Shown here: positions 25,683-34,040 of the stretch, piece after piece
How the letters are laid out: each line of letters starts with the position of its first letter
Position numbering within the stretch: the first letter of the stretch is position 1
NCBI GenBank assembly: GCA_035763805.1
Contig: DASUAL010000083.1
Location: 1 to 64,000 of the forward strand
Origin: DASUAL01 sp035763805
Lineage (GTDB): Bacteria; Gemmatimonadota; Gemmatimonadetes; Gemmatimonadales; GWC2-71-9
Reading direction: 5' to 3'
DNA: 64,000 nucleotides
The notes under the pieces: model-generated
What the model was told of the DNA's origin: nothing
The model's input: only the letters and a program-made list of their open reading frames with translations
The model's database searches: none
Made by a program: the position numbers and the translations under genes

Positions 25683-25871
25683 GCCACCTCCCTTTGGTCA
25701 TGGGCGACCCGGCGCAGGTGCGGCGCCGAGTAGGGGACTTGTGGGGCGAAACATAGGCCGTCCGGCCGTCGCGCGGTAGGCGGGCGGCTCTAGCGGAGCG
25801 GCCGGCCGTGGGCTGTAGTGTCGGAGCGAAGCAGGCGCGGCTCCCACACCACATCCCGTCCTCAGGTGTGC

Positions 25872-25885
25872 GTGATCCTTGTCAC
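25872..25885. promoter_or_regulatory. CRP-like operator 1
   Basis: GTGATCCTTGTCAC is a perfect GTGA-N6-TCAC palindrome, the E. coli CRP core. The Crp-type regulator in this window has the matching recognition helix (RETVSR). It lies in the 411-bp divergent spacer between rpsF and the exported JAMM gene. Confidence 0.6.
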
Positions 25886-25931
25886 ACTTTCAGCAGCGAA
25901 ACGCGCGGTTTTGATGCTCGCTTGACACGGC

Positions 25932-25945
25932 GTGACTAGGATCAC
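25932..25945. promoter_or_regulatory. CRP-like operator 2
   Basis: GTGACTAGGATCAC is a second perfect GTGA-N6-TCAC palindrome, exactly 60 bp after the first; the two 14-mers are also inverted copies of each other at 13 of 14 positions. An ATTAAT (25969-25974) downstream would place a plus-strand start near 25981 and this operator at about -42, the position used for class II activation. The long leader to the JAMM gene at 26094 holds no other clear signal. Confidence 0.6.
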
Positions 25946-26093
25946 GGGACCTAATCGGGGGTCCAATCATTAATTCAGTAAGGAGTTGTGCCCGCCAGCG
26001 TTCGATGCGTCAGGCGCTGGCATTTGTCTTGCGAAGTGAAGCAACAGCGCAACAGATGAACGATCTCCAGCGCAGGTTCGTAAGGAAGGCCGC

Positions 26094-26726
26094 ATGCAGG
26101 CTCTTGGTGTGTGGGTGCTCGGGCGCGTTGGGCGCGCCGTCGCTGCGACGGCGGGCTTGATGATGCTCCTTGCGCTGCAACCGGAGCCGGTCCGACCCCT
26201 GGAAGTCGCGTCGGCGCCGAGCGCGTCGAGCGCGGTCGTCGTCCGGACCCTGATCCTGTCGGAGCAGGCCCGGCGCTACCTTGCCCTGCAATACCGCGCG
26301 TATCCCACCGAGTTCATGGGCTGCATGATCGGCGAGATCCAGGGGGAGGCCGTGGTGGTCAGCCGTGTCGCCCCGGCCGACGTCGATCCGGCGAAGTCGA
26401 CGTCGACCCACGTGATACCGAAGCAGACCTGCGAGGACGCGGGGTGGATGGGCACCGTCGGCGTCGTCCACAGCCATCCCAGCGGTGAGCGCTGCTGGTA
26501 CTACTTCCCCGGGACCCAGGTGGCGAGCTCCGACGGGCAGTCGTTCTCGCGCCAGCCCTACCCGGTGGACGCCATCATGTGCGGCACCAAGGTCGTGTGG
26601 ATCGGCCGCGACATGGTGCAGAGGCAGATCCGGCTCCAGCCGGAGCGGCAGGCGACCTCGGTTCGAGAACAGGAGCCCGGCAACCGCGTGCACGACGGGG
26701 CAGCGAGCCCGACGGGGCGGGACTAG
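26094..26726 (+). CDS. Exported JAMM/MPN-domain protein
   Basis: 210 residues with an N-terminal hydrophobic segment (15-29), so probably periplasmic or membrane-anchored. The JAMM zinc-peptidase residues can be placed: Glu73 in YPTEFMGCMIGE, His126 and His128 in VVHSHPSGE, and Asp147 in ASSDGQS. The His-to-Asp spacing is about eight residues longer than usual. Four cysteines (77, 113, 134, 163) lie around the site and could form disulfides. JAMM enzymes cut isopeptide or peptide bonds; the substrate here is unknown. AAGGAAGG precedes the ATG. Two CRP-like operators lie upstream. Confidence 0.78.
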   Translation: MQALGVWVLGRVGRAVAATAGLMMLLALQPEPVRPLEVASAPSASSAVVVRTLILSEQARRYLALQYRAYPTEFMGCMIGEIQGEAVVVSRVAPADVDPAKSTSTHVIPKQTCEDAGWMGTVGVVHSHPSGERCWYYFPGTQVASSDGQSFSRQPYPVDAIMCGTKVVWIGRDMVQRQIRLQPERQATSVREQEPGNRVHDGAASPTGRD

Positions 26727-26772
26727 CCGACCCTGGCACGGTAGCAGGCATCACCGGTATCATCCGAGGTGA

Positions 26773-27014
26773 CGCGAGCGTCGGGTACGCTGCCGCATGG
26801 GCATCTGTGTCCCCGTCATCCCGAGGGGCGGCCGGCTGTGTATGCCGCCCTTGTATCTCGACGGTGGCTGCTCTCGAGCGAGGAGCTCGAGTCTTGGCGC
26901 GCGGATGACTTGGCCGGCGCGGAGATCTACCGGGGCGCCGTCAACGTGCCGTGGGACTTTCGGCGGGGGTTGGGACACGACTGCGGCGCTGTTGTGATGT
27001 GGAGCAAGTACTGA
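26773..27014 (+). pseudogene. Frameshifted C-terminal remnant of a plug-domain (carboxypeptidase-regulatory-like) protein
   Basis: One frame reads GGRLCMPPLYLDGG up to about 26868. A second frame then continues SSEELESWRADDLAG and EIYRGAVNVPWDF, ending HDCGAVVMWSKY at a stop at 27014. The order C-x-P-x-x-LDG, then a helix, then EIYRG, then CGAVVxW is the end of a TonB-plug-like domain common on secreted proteins. Stops close both frames upstream near 26740-26772. It looks like a decayed fragment; a single-base sequence error could explain the shift but not the lost N-terminus. Confidence 0.55.
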
Positions 27015-27079
27015 AGCAAGAACTCTTCTCCCGAACCCCACCCTAGCGCCGGACGCGGCCTCCGCATACCATCCGAGCC

Positions 27080-27349
27080 GTGCCCCGCGTGACGTTCACT
27101 CAGAACATTCAGCGGCATGTCCCCTGTCCGCCCGCCTCGGCGGACGGGCGCACGGTGCGCGAGGTGCTCGAGCACGTGTTCGCCACGAACCCCCGGGTGC
27201 GGGAGTACGTGCTCGACGACCAGGGGGCCGTCCGACGTCACATGGTCGTCTTCGTGAATGGGCGGCAGATTCGCGATCGCGCAAGACTCAGCGATCCCGT
27301 CCCGGCCGACGGCGAGGTGTGCGTGATGCAGGCACTCTCGGGCGGATGA
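27080..27349 (+). CDS. MoaD/ThiS-family ubiquitin-like protein
   Basis: 89 residues with the beta-grasp pattern: VTFTQNIQRHV, DGRTVREVLEHVF, a central VFVNGRQIRD and an ending MQALSGG. The C-terminal GG is the residue pair that is activated as thiocarboxylate in MoaD, ThiS and CysO. No activating E1-like gene lies nearby. It starts with GTG and its stop overlaps the next ATG, so it is coupled to the Asp-box protein. Confidence 0.85.
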   Translation: MPRVTFTQNIQRHVPCPPASADGRTVREVLEHVFATNPRVREYVLDDQGAVRRHMVVFVNGRQIRDRARLSDPVPADGEVCVMQALSGG

Positions 27350-28467
27350 GCACCCGCCTCTTCGTCGCCACCCGCAAGGGTCTGTTCACGATCGAGCGTC
27401 GCAAGGGGCGGCCTCGGGCGCGCTGGGCGATCACGCGCACGCAGTTCCTGGCAGACAACGCGTCGATGGTGCTCCCGGACCGCCGGGACGGCTCGGTCTA
27501 CACCGCGCTCGGCCACGGCCACTTCGGCGTGAAGCTGCACCGCTCCAAGGACGGCGGCCGCACCTGGGAGCCGTGCGCCACGCCCGCGTACCCGCCCAAA
27601 CCTGAAGGGCTCGACGACCGGGAGCCCAATTCCGGCCGCCCGATCCCCTGGAACACGGAGCTGGTCTGGGCGCTCGAGGCCGGCCACGCCTCGGAGCCGG
27701 GGACCCTGTGGTGCGGCACGCTCCCCGGCGGCCTGTTCCGCTCGCGCGATCGCGGCTCCTCGTGGCAGCTCGTCGAGGCGCTGTGGAACCATCCCAAGCG
27801 CCGGGAATGGTTCGGCGGCGGGGCGGAGCTGCCGGGGGTGCATTCGATATGCGTGGATCCGCGCGACCCGCGCTGCGTGAGAGTCGCCGTGTCGTGCGGC
27901 GGGGTGTGGATGACGCGGGACGGTGGCGCGGGCTGGGAATGCCGCGCCCAGGGGATGCGCGCGGCGTACATGCCCGCCGAGCGCCAGTTTGACCCGCACG
28001 TCCAGGACCCCCACCATATGGTAGAATCCCCGTCGAATCCCGACGTGCTCTGGGTCCAGCACCACAACGGGGTGTTCCGCTCCACCGATGGGGCGACGTC
28101 CTGGCAGGAGATCAAGACAGTCAAGCCGTCGGCGTTCGGATTTGCCGTGGCGGTGCATCCCGCCGACCCGGAGACGGCGTGGTTCGTCCCGGGCGTCAGT
28201 GACGAGCAGCGGATCCCGGCGAAGGGTCGCGTGGTGGTGGCGCGCACCCGGAACGGGGGCGAGAACTTTCAGGTGCTGACCAAGGGCCTGCCGCAGGAGC
28301 ACGCCTACGATCTCACCTATCGCCACGCGCTCGACGTGGACGAAACGGGGGATCGTCTCGCCTTCGGCACGACGACCGGATCGCTCTGGGTGTCGGAGAA
28401 TCAGGGGGACAGTTGGGAGGCGGTCTCGGAGCACCTGCCGCCGGTGTACTGCCTGCGATTTGGATAG
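27346..28467 (+). CDS. Asp-box (BNR/sortilin-like) beta-propeller protein
   Basis: 373 residues without signal peptide, so cytoplasmic. At least six Asp-box turns are visible: SKDGGRTWEP, SRDRGSSWQL, TRDGGAGWEC, STDGATSWQE, TRNGGENFQV and SENQGDSWEA. Automated annotation often calls these sialidase or glycosyl hydrolase, but the catalytic residues of sialidases are not evident. The ATG overlaps the stop of the ThiS-like gene. I believe this pair recurs in other bacteria, which should be checked. Confidence 0.8.
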   Translation: MSTRLFVATRKGLFTIERRKGRPRARWAITRTQFLADNASMVLPDRRDGSVYTALGHGHFGVKLHRSKDGGRTWEPCATPAYPPKPEGLDDREPNSGRPIPWNTELVWALEAGHASEPGTLWCGTLPGGLFRSRDRGSSWQLVEALWNHPKRREWFGGGAELPGVHSICVDPRDPRCVRVAVSCGGVWMTRDGGAGWECRAQGMRAAYMPAERQFDPHVQDPHHMVESPSNPDVLWVQHHNGVFRSTDGATSWQEIKTVKPSAFGFAVAVHPADPETAWFVPGVSDEQRIPAKGRVVVARTRNGGENFQVLTKGLPQEHAYDLTYRHALDVDETGDRLAFGTTTGSLWVSENQGDSWEAVSEHLPPVYCLRFG

Positions 28468-28511
28468 CCATCAGGCATGCCGCATCTGCCAACGGCCAAT
28501 GGCTGACGGCT
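28466..28511. repeat. Small palindromic element, copy 1
   Basis: AGCCATCAG (28466-28474) and GCTGACGGCT (28502-28511) are imperfect inverted repeats (one mismatch) that fill the gap between the convergent propeller and ychF genes. The same two ends recur at 49847-49898. No T-run follows on either strand. Confidence 0.6.
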
Positions 28512-28515
28512 CGAT

Positions 28516-29619
28516 TCAGACGTTGAACCGAAACAGCAGAATGTCTCCGTCCTTCACCACGTAGTCCCGCCCCTCGCTCCGCACCAGCCCCTGCTCCCGC
28601 GCCGCCTTGTACGACCCCGCTTTCGCGAACTCCTCGAACGACACGGTCTCGGCACGGATGAAGCCGCGCTGGAAGTCGGAATGGATCTCCCCGGCCGCGT
28701 GAAAGGCCGTGTCGCCGCGGTGCAGCGTCCAGGCGCGCACCTCGTTTTCACCCACGGTGAAGAACGTGAGGAGGCCGAGCAGCCGGTAGCCAGCGTGGAT
28801 CAGGCGGTCGAGCCCGGGCTCCGCGACGCCAGCGCTGGCGAGGTACTCGGTCCGCTCCTTCCCTGAGAGCTCCGCCAGCTCCGCTTCGAACTTGGCGGAG
28901 AAAGGGACGACCTCCGCTTCCTCATGATGTGCCTGCACTGCGGCGGAGAGCTGCGCGATCCACTTGCCGCCGCCCGAGGCGAGGTCGTCCTCGTTGACGT
29001 TCGCGGCATAGAGGATCGGCTTCGCGGTGAGGAGTCCGAGCTGTCGCAGGAACCGGACCGCCTGCTCGCCCTCGCCGGCTTCACGGGCGCCGCGGCCTGC
29101 ATTGAGCTCCTCCACGACGCGCTCGAGCAGCACGACCTCGGCCTGGGCGTCCTTGTCGCCCGCGCGCGCGGTCTTGCGCGTCTTCTCGAGCCGGCGCTCG
29201 ACGACCGCGAGATCCGCGAGCGCGAGCTCGCTGGTCACGACGTCGTGGTCACGCACGGGATCGACCGGTCCCATCACGTGCACGACGTCGGGATCCTCGA
29301 AGCAGCGGATCACATGCACGATCGCGTCCACCTCGCGGATGTGGGAGAGAAACTGGTTGCCCAGCCCCTCGCCCTGGGATGCCCCCTTCACGAGGCCGGC
29401 GATGTCGACAAACTCGACCACCGCCGGGACTCGCTTCTTCGGCCTGACGATCTCGAACAGCCTGTCGAGCCGCGGGTCCGGGACTTCGACGACGCCCACG
29501 TTGGGCTCGACGGTGCAGAAGGGGTAGTTCTCGGCCGCGGCCGCCTTGGAGGAGGTCAGGGCATTGAACAAGGTCGACTTGCCGACGTTCGGGAGGCCGA
29601 CGATCCCCAGGCGGAGCAC
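28516..29619 (-). CDS. ychF: Redox-regulated ATPase YchF (Obg family)
   Basis: 367 residues. The G1 motif is GLPNVGKSTLFNALT, switch region VDIAGLVKGASQGEGLGNQFL is quoted in part as DIAGLVKGASQGEG, and the G4 position reads AANVNEDDL. NxxE in place of NKxD explains the ATP preference of this family. A coiled-coil insert follows and the C-terminus is a TGS domain (AGEIHSDFQRGFIRAE). It binds ribosomes and affects stress responses. The GTG start comes directly after the hppA stop. Confidence 0.95.
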   Translation of the reverse strand: MLRLGIVGLPNVGKSTLFNALTSSKAAAAENYPFCTVEPNVGVVEVPDPRLDRLFEIVRPKKRVPAVVEFVDIAGLVKGASQGEGLGNQFLSHIREVDAIVHVIRCFEDPDVVHVMGPVDPVRDHDVVTSELALADLAVVERRLEKTRKTARAGDKDAQAEVVLLERVVEELNAGRGAREAGEGEQAVRFLRQLGLLTAKPILYAANVNEDDLASGGGKWIAQLSAAVQAHHEEAEVVPFSAKFEAELAELSGKERTEYLASAGVAEPGLDRLIHAGYRLLGLLTFFTVGENEVRAWTLHRGDTAFHAAGEIHSDFQRGFIRAETVSFEEFAKAGSYKAAREQGLVRSEGRDYVVKDGDILLFRFNV

Positions 29620-31668
29620 TTACCGAATGAGCCAGGGAGCGAGAACCAGACTGACCACGGACATCAACTTGATCAGAATGTTCATCGAGGGCCCCGCGGT
29701 ATCCTTGAACGGATCTCCGACCGTGTCGCCCACCACGGCGGCCTTGTGGGACTCCGAACCCTTCCCCCCGTGCGCGCCGCCCTCGATGTGCTTCTTCGCG
29801 TTGTCCCATGCGCCGCCCGCGTTCGCCATGAACAGCGCGAGCAGGACGCCCGTGAGCGTGGCGCCCGCGAGCAGGCCGCCCAGCGCGTGGATACCGAGGC
29901 CCTTGCCGACCACGACGGGCGCGAGGACCGCGGTGACGCCGGGGACGATCATCTCCCGCAACGCGGCGCGGGTGGAGATGTCCACGCAGCGCGCCGAGTC
30001 GGGGCGCGCCGTTCCCTCCATCAACCCCGCGATCTCGCGGAACTGGCGGCGGACCTCCTGGACCATACCCTGGGCTGCGCGACCGACAGCGGTCAGTGTG
30101 ACCGCGGCGATAAAAAACGGGATGCAGCCGCCGAGGAAGAAGCCGATCACGACCATCGGGTTCACGAGGTCGAGCCCGCCGGCGGGGAGCCGCACGGCGG
30201 TGGCGTACGCGCTGAACAGGCCGAGGGCGGTGAGCGCCGCCGACCCGATAGCGAAGCCCTTGCCCATCGCGGCCGTGGTGTTGCCCAGGGCGTCGAGACC
30301 GTCCGTGATCCGGCGGACCTCGGGCCCGAGCCCGCTCATCTGGGCAATGCCGCCGGCGTTGTCGGCGATCGGGCCGTAGGCGTCCACCGACATGGTGATG
30401 CCGACGGTCGCGAGCATCCCGACGGCGGAGATCGCGATGCCGTACAGCCCGGCGGACTGGAACGCCACGTAGATCGCGGCACAGATCATCAGGACCGACG
30501 GGACGGCGCTGCGCAGGCCGACGGCGAGCCCGGCGATGAGATTGGTCGCGGGACCGGTGCGGGAGGCGTCGGCGATGTCGCGGATCGGCGCGGCCGACGT
30601 GTAATACTCCGTGAGCAGCCCGATAACGATCCCGGCGAGCGTGCCCGAGACGACGGCGTAGAACGAGCCCAGCGCGGGGAGCGGGGAGCGGTCCCCTCCG
30701 ACCACGCCGGGATCGACGGAGCGGCTGATCAGGTAGGCCCCGAGTAGGAACAAGCCGGCTGCGATGAACGTGCTCCAGCGCAGTGCGCTCTGCGGCGAGC
30801 CGCGCTCGAGCACCCGCAGCGACGCGATCCCGACGAGGCTCGCCGCGAGGCCGGCGAGGGTGTACAGCACGGGAAGCGCGACGGCGTTGAAGCGATTTCC
30901 CACGAGCTCGCTCGTGGCGCCGATGGCGATGGTGGCGATGGTCGCACCGACGTAGGACTCGAAGATATCCGCGCCCATTCCCGCGACGTCGCCGACGTTG
31001 TCCCCCACGTTGTCCGCGATGGTCGCGGGGTTGCGAGGGTCGTCCTCGGGGATCCCGGCCTCGACCTTGCCGACCAAGTCCGCGCCCACGTCCGCGGCCT
31101 TGGTGTAGATGCCGCCGCCCACGCGCGCGAACAGGGCGATGGACGACGCGCCCATGGCGAACCCCGAGATGATCTCGCTGAACGTGCGCCAGGTCGCCGC
31201 ATCGCTCGCGATGCCGAGCCAGGCGCGCAACACCGCGCCGACGCCCAGGAGGCCCAGGCTCGCCACCGCGAGGCCCATCACGGCGCCGCCGTTGAACGCG
31301 ACGCGCAACGCCCGGGCCTGGCCGCTCGCTCGCGCGGCCTCCGCCGTCCGCACATTCGCGCGCGTGGCGGCGCTCATTCCGAAGAACCCGGCGAGGATCG
31401 ACGACACGGCGCCGCCTACGAAGGCCACGGCGGTGCGCCAGCCGATCGTCCAAGCGAGTAGGGCGGCCACGGCCACGATGAACGGGATGAGGACGCTGTA
31501 TTCGCGTCGCAGAAAGGCCATGGCCCCCGTGCGGATCAGCTCGGCGAGGTCGCGCATCGCCGGCGAGCCGTCCGCCTGGCGCCGGACGCTCGCGTACAGC
31601 AGCCAGGCGACGACGAGCCCGACGAGGCCGCCCAGAATCGGGAGGTAGCGGAACAGACTCGCGGTCAT
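29620..31668 (-). CDS. hppA: Membrane-bound, K+-dependent type pyrophosphatase
   Basis: 682 residues with about 16 membrane helices. It couples pyrophosphate hydrolysis to H+ or Na+ export. The active-site motif DDPRNPATIADNVGDNVGD is intact, as are GDTVGDPFKDTAGPS and DAYGPIADNAGG. The diagnostic stretch reads GNTTAAMGKGFAIGS; alanine rather than lysine after GNTT marks the K+-dependent subfamily. Whether it pumps H+ or Na+ depends on a membrane glutamate position I cannot settle by eye. Its start overlaps the pth stop. Confidence 0.95.
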   Translation of the reverse strand: MTASLFRYLPILGGLVGLVVAWLLYASVRRQADGSPAMRDLAELIRTGAMAFLRREYSVLIPFIVAVAALLAWTIGWRTAVAFVGGAVSSILAGFFGMSAATRANVRTAEAARASGQARALRVAFNGGAVMGLAVASLGLLGVGAVLRAWLGIASDAATWRTFSEIISGFAMGASSIALFARVGGGIYTKAADVGADLVGKVEAGIPEDDPRNPATIADNVGDNVGDVAGMGADIFESYVGATIATIAIGATSELVGNRFNAVALPVLYTLAGLAASLVGIASLRVLERGSPQSALRWSTFIAAGLFLLGAYLISRSVDPGVVGGDRSPLPALGSFYAVVSGTLAGIVIGLLTEYYTSAAPIRDIADASRTGPATNLIAGLAVGLRSAVPSVLMICAAIYVAFQSAGLYGIAISAVGMLATVGITMSVDAYGPIADNAGGIAQMSGLGPEVRRITDGLDALGNTTAAMGKGFAIGSAALTALGLFSAYATAVRLPAGGLDLVNPMVVIGFFLGGCIPFFIAAVTLTAVGRAAQGMVQEVRRQFREIAGLMEGTARPDSARCVDISTRAALREMIVPGVTAVLAPVVVGKGLGIHALGGLLAGATLTGVLLALFMANAGGAWDNAKKHIEGGAHGGKGSESHKAAVVGDTVGDPFKDTAGPSMNILIKLMSVVSLVLAPWLIR

Positions 31669-32207
31669 CGAATTCCCTCACGTACCCACTGGTCCACGGC
31701 GTCGATCAACTGCGGCATCAGCGCCTCGACTTGGGCCACCTGTTCGGGAGTGAACGGCGCGAGCACGTACTCCGCCCAGTCGCCCGCGTCCTCGGGGAGC
31801 GGGCCCACGCCGATCCGCAACCGCGGGTATTCGCGCGACTGCAGGGCGCCCTCGATGCTCTTGAGGCCGTTATGGCCGCCCGCCGAGCCCCCGGCCCGCA
31901 GCCGGAACGTGCCACAGGGGAGCTGGAAGTCGTCCACGAGCACCAGGAGATCGGTGGCAGGGTTGAAGGAAGCGTCGGCGCGCAGCGAGGCGAGCGCGGC
32001 GCCGCTCCGGTTCATGAAGGTCGTGGGCTTGAGCACGCGAACCGGGACGCCGTTCACCACGCCTTCGCTGACGCGCGCGCGCTCGCCGCGCCGGAAGGGG
32101 GGAAGCCCCCAGCGCGCGACGAGCGCGTCCGCCAACCAGTAGCCGACATTGTGGCGCGTCGCCGCGTACTCGGGACCGGGATTCCCGAGGCCGACCACGG
32201 CGCGCAA
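31665..32207 (-). CDS. pth: Peptidyl-tRNA hydrolase
   Basis: It frees tRNA from prematurely released peptides. The 180 residues include VGLGNPGPEYAATRHNVGY with the catalytic histidine, PTTFMNRSG, VDDFQLPCGTFRLR and GSAGGHNGLKSI. The start is a TTG 3 bp after rplY, which gives the expected N-terminus MRAVVGLGNPG. Order prs-rplY-pth-hppA-ychF suggests one transcript. Confidence 0.95.
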   Translation of the reverse strand: MRAVVGLGNPGPEYAATRHNVGYWLADALVARWGLPPFRRGERARVSEGVVNGVPVRVLKPTTFMNRSGAALASLRADASFNPATDLLVLVDDFQLPCGTFRLRAGGSAGGHNGLKSIEGALQSREYPRLRIGVGPLPEDAGDWAEYVLAPFTPEQVAQVEALMPQLIDAVDQWVREGIR

Positions 32208-32210
32208 GCG

Positions 32211-32981
32211 TCAGCTCTCTTTGCCGCCCTTGGGCTTCTCGGCCTTCTCGCCCTTCTCGCTCTTCGCCGGTGCGCCGGAGGGGGGGGCGCCCTTGGCCTC
32301 CGGCTTGGCGCCGCCCTCGGCGGCCGCCTCCCCCTCCTCCTCCTCGCCCTCGCGCACCTTGCGGATGAGCTCGGGCTCGGCGACCTCGGCGGCGGCCTCG
32401 GGCGTCGGCGCCGCCACTTCCTCGGCCCGCGGCGGGACGACCGTCGCGATCGTCAGCTCGGGCGCCGTGAGGATCGTGGCGTTGGGAATGAGGAGGTTAT
32501 GCACGTGCAGCGAGTCGCCGATCTGCAGCGCCGTCACGTCCAGCTCGACGCGGTCCGGAATGTTCTCCGGCAGCACCTCGATCTCGACCTCGCGCGTCAC
32601 CTGATCGAGCACGCCCCCGGCGTTGCGCACCCCATCGGGGCTGCCGACGAGGTGAACGGGCACCTTCAGCGTGACCTTCTCCTCCGCATGGATCTCGTAG
32701 AAGTCCACGTGGATGATGTCGGGCCGGACCGGATGGCGCTGGATCTCGCGGATCAGCGTCCTCGTTTGCTTCCCGTCCACGGTGAGCTCGATGATGGTGC
32801 TCGCGGGTTCGATGCCCTGGAGCGCTTTCTCGAGGGCCTTGGCCTCGACTTCGAGCGGCTGGCTGTCGCGCCCGTGCCCGTAAATCACCCCGGGGACCTT
32901 GCCCTTGAAGCGCGCCCGCCGCGCGGCCCCCTTGCCGGTCGCCTGCCGCGGGGTCGCCGCCAGGGATACGATTTGTGCCAT
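32211..32981 (-). CDS. rplY: 50S ribosomal protein L25/general stress protein Ctc
   Basis: The 256 residues match the long (CTC) form. The N-terminal 5S-rRNA-binding domain has GKGAARRARFKGKVPGVIYG and IREIQRHPVRPDIIHVDFYE; a beta-rich C-terminal domain follows (VLPENIPDRVELDV). The last 50 residues are a Lys/Glu/Ala/Gly tail likely to be disordered. Pairing with prs and pth is common in bacteria. Confidence 0.96.
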   Translation of the reverse strand: MAQIVSLAATPRQATGKGAARRARFKGKVPGVIYGHGRDSQPLEVEAKALEKALQGIEPASTIIELTVDGKQTRTLIREIQRHPVRPDIIHVDFYEIHAEEKVTLKVPVHLVGSPDGVRNAGGVLDQVTREVEIEVLPENIPDRVELDVTALQIGDSLHVHNLLIPNATILTAPELTIATVVPPRAEEVAAPTPEAAAEVAEPELIRKVREGEEEEGEAAAEGGAKPEAKGAPPSGAPAKSEKGEKAEKPKGGKES

Positions 32982-33023
32982 AAAGTCAGTTACACGTTAT
33001 AGGTTGCACGTTGCCCGGTGCGC

Positions 33024-33977
33024 TCAATCGAACAGCGAACTCACCGACTGGTTGGAGTGCTCGTACCCGATGGCTTTCGCCATCAGCCCCGCGATCGACA
33101 GCACCTTGAGCTTCTCGAAGTACCGGTCTTCGGGAATCCGAATCGTATTCGTCACCGCGACCTCGTCGATCGGCGAGGCGCGCAGCCGTTCCACCGCCGG
33201 ACCAGACAGCAGCGCGTGCGAGGCGAACGCGTAGATCTGGCGCGCGCCGAGACGCTTCAGCGCCGCCGCCGCCTCGGTCATGGTCCCCGCCGTGTCGATC
33301 ATATCGTCGGGGATGAGGCAGTCCTTGTCGTCCACCTCGCCCACCACGTTCACGACCTCGGCCACGTTCGCCGAGGGGCGGCGCTTGTCGATGATCGCCA
33401 GCGACGCGTTCAGCCGCTTCGCGTATCCGCGCGCCATCTTCGCCGAGCCGACGTCCGGCGCCACCACGACCGGATCGTACAGGTTCTTCTGGCGGTAGTG
33501 ACTCACGAACACCGGCGCCGCGTACAGGTGGTCCACCGGGATGTCGAAAAACCCCTGCAGCTGGTGGGAATGGAAGTCTATCCCCAGCACCCGGTCCGCC
33601 CCTGCGTGCGTGATCAGGTTCGCCATCAGCTTCGCACTGATCGCGACGCGAGGCTGATCCTTGCGGTCCTGGCGCGCGTAGCCGAAGTACGGCAACACCG
33701 CCGTGACCCGGGCCGCGCTCGCCCGCCGCGCCGCGTCCATCAGCAGCAACAGCTCCAGGTAGTTCTCGGCCGGCGGGTTGGTCGGCTGGATGATGAACAC
33801 ATCCCGGCCGCGCACGTTTTCGTCGATCTTGACGAAAATCTCCCCGTCGGCGAAGCGGCGGATCGTCACGGCGCACAGGGGCTGGCCCAGGTGTTGAGCC
33901 ATCTCTTCCGCGAGTGGCCGGTTGGCCGTCCCCGCGAGGAGCAACAGCTGGCTCCGCGACAGCGTGAGGTCCGCCAT
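33024..33977 (-). CDS. prs: Ribose-phosphate pyrophosphokinase
   Basis: It makes PRPP from ribose 5-phosphate and ATP for nucleotide, histidine and tryptophan synthesis. 317 residues. Visible are IRRFADGEIFVKIDENVRG, the flexible loop YARQDRKDQPRVAISAKL, the metal site DFHSHQLQGFFDIP and the PRPP loop DDMIDTAGTMTEAA. A promoter candidate lies 11 bp upstream of the start. Confidence 0.97.
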   Translation of the reverse strand: MADLTLSRSQLLLLAGTANRPLAEEMAQHLGQPLCAVTIRRFADGEIFVKIDENVRGRDVFIIQPTNPPAENYLELLLLMDAARRASAARVTAVLPYFGYARQDRKDQPRVAISAKLMANLITHAGADRVLGIDFHSHQLQGFFDIPVDHLYAAPVFVSHYRQKNLYDPVVVAPDVGSAKMARGYAKRLNASLAIIDKRRPSANVAEVVNVVGEVDDKDCLIPDDMIDTAGTMTEAAAALKRLGARQIYAFASHALLSGPAVERLRASPIDEVAVTNTIRIPEDRYFEKLKVLSIAGLMAKAIGYEHSNQSVSSLFD

Positions 33978-33988
33978 GTGAGCCCCGC

Positions 33989-34017
33989 AAGATAGACGCC
34001 AAAATCCTCGAAGCCAA
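33989..34017 (-). promoter_or_regulatory. Promoter candidate for prs operon
   Basis: On the minus strand TTGGCT (34017-34012) and TATCTT (33994-33989) are 17 bp apart, each four of six to consensus. The distance leaves a very short leader before the prs ATG at 33977. Confidence 0.45.
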
Positions 34018-34040
34018 GGGCTTGGGTGAGCCCCCGTACG

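Noticed and set aside
25876..25927. TTGACA at 25922-25927 as a -35 box for the JAMM gene
   Set aside because: No acceptable -10 lies 16-18 bp downstream; the sequence there is the second CRP-like operator.
25988..26059. 23-codon upstream open frame in the leader of the exported JAMM gene
   Set aside because: AAGGAG precedes its GTG by only 2 bp, too close, and the peptide shows no pattern of a leader peptide.
27346..28467. Naming the Asp-box protein a sialidase
   Set aside because: Asp-boxes are structural; the arginine triad, tyrosine and aspartate of sialidases could not be placed.
32982..33023. Short direct repeats of CACGTT between rplY and prs
   Set aside because: Only two copies of six bases in 42 bp; not distinguishable from chance.
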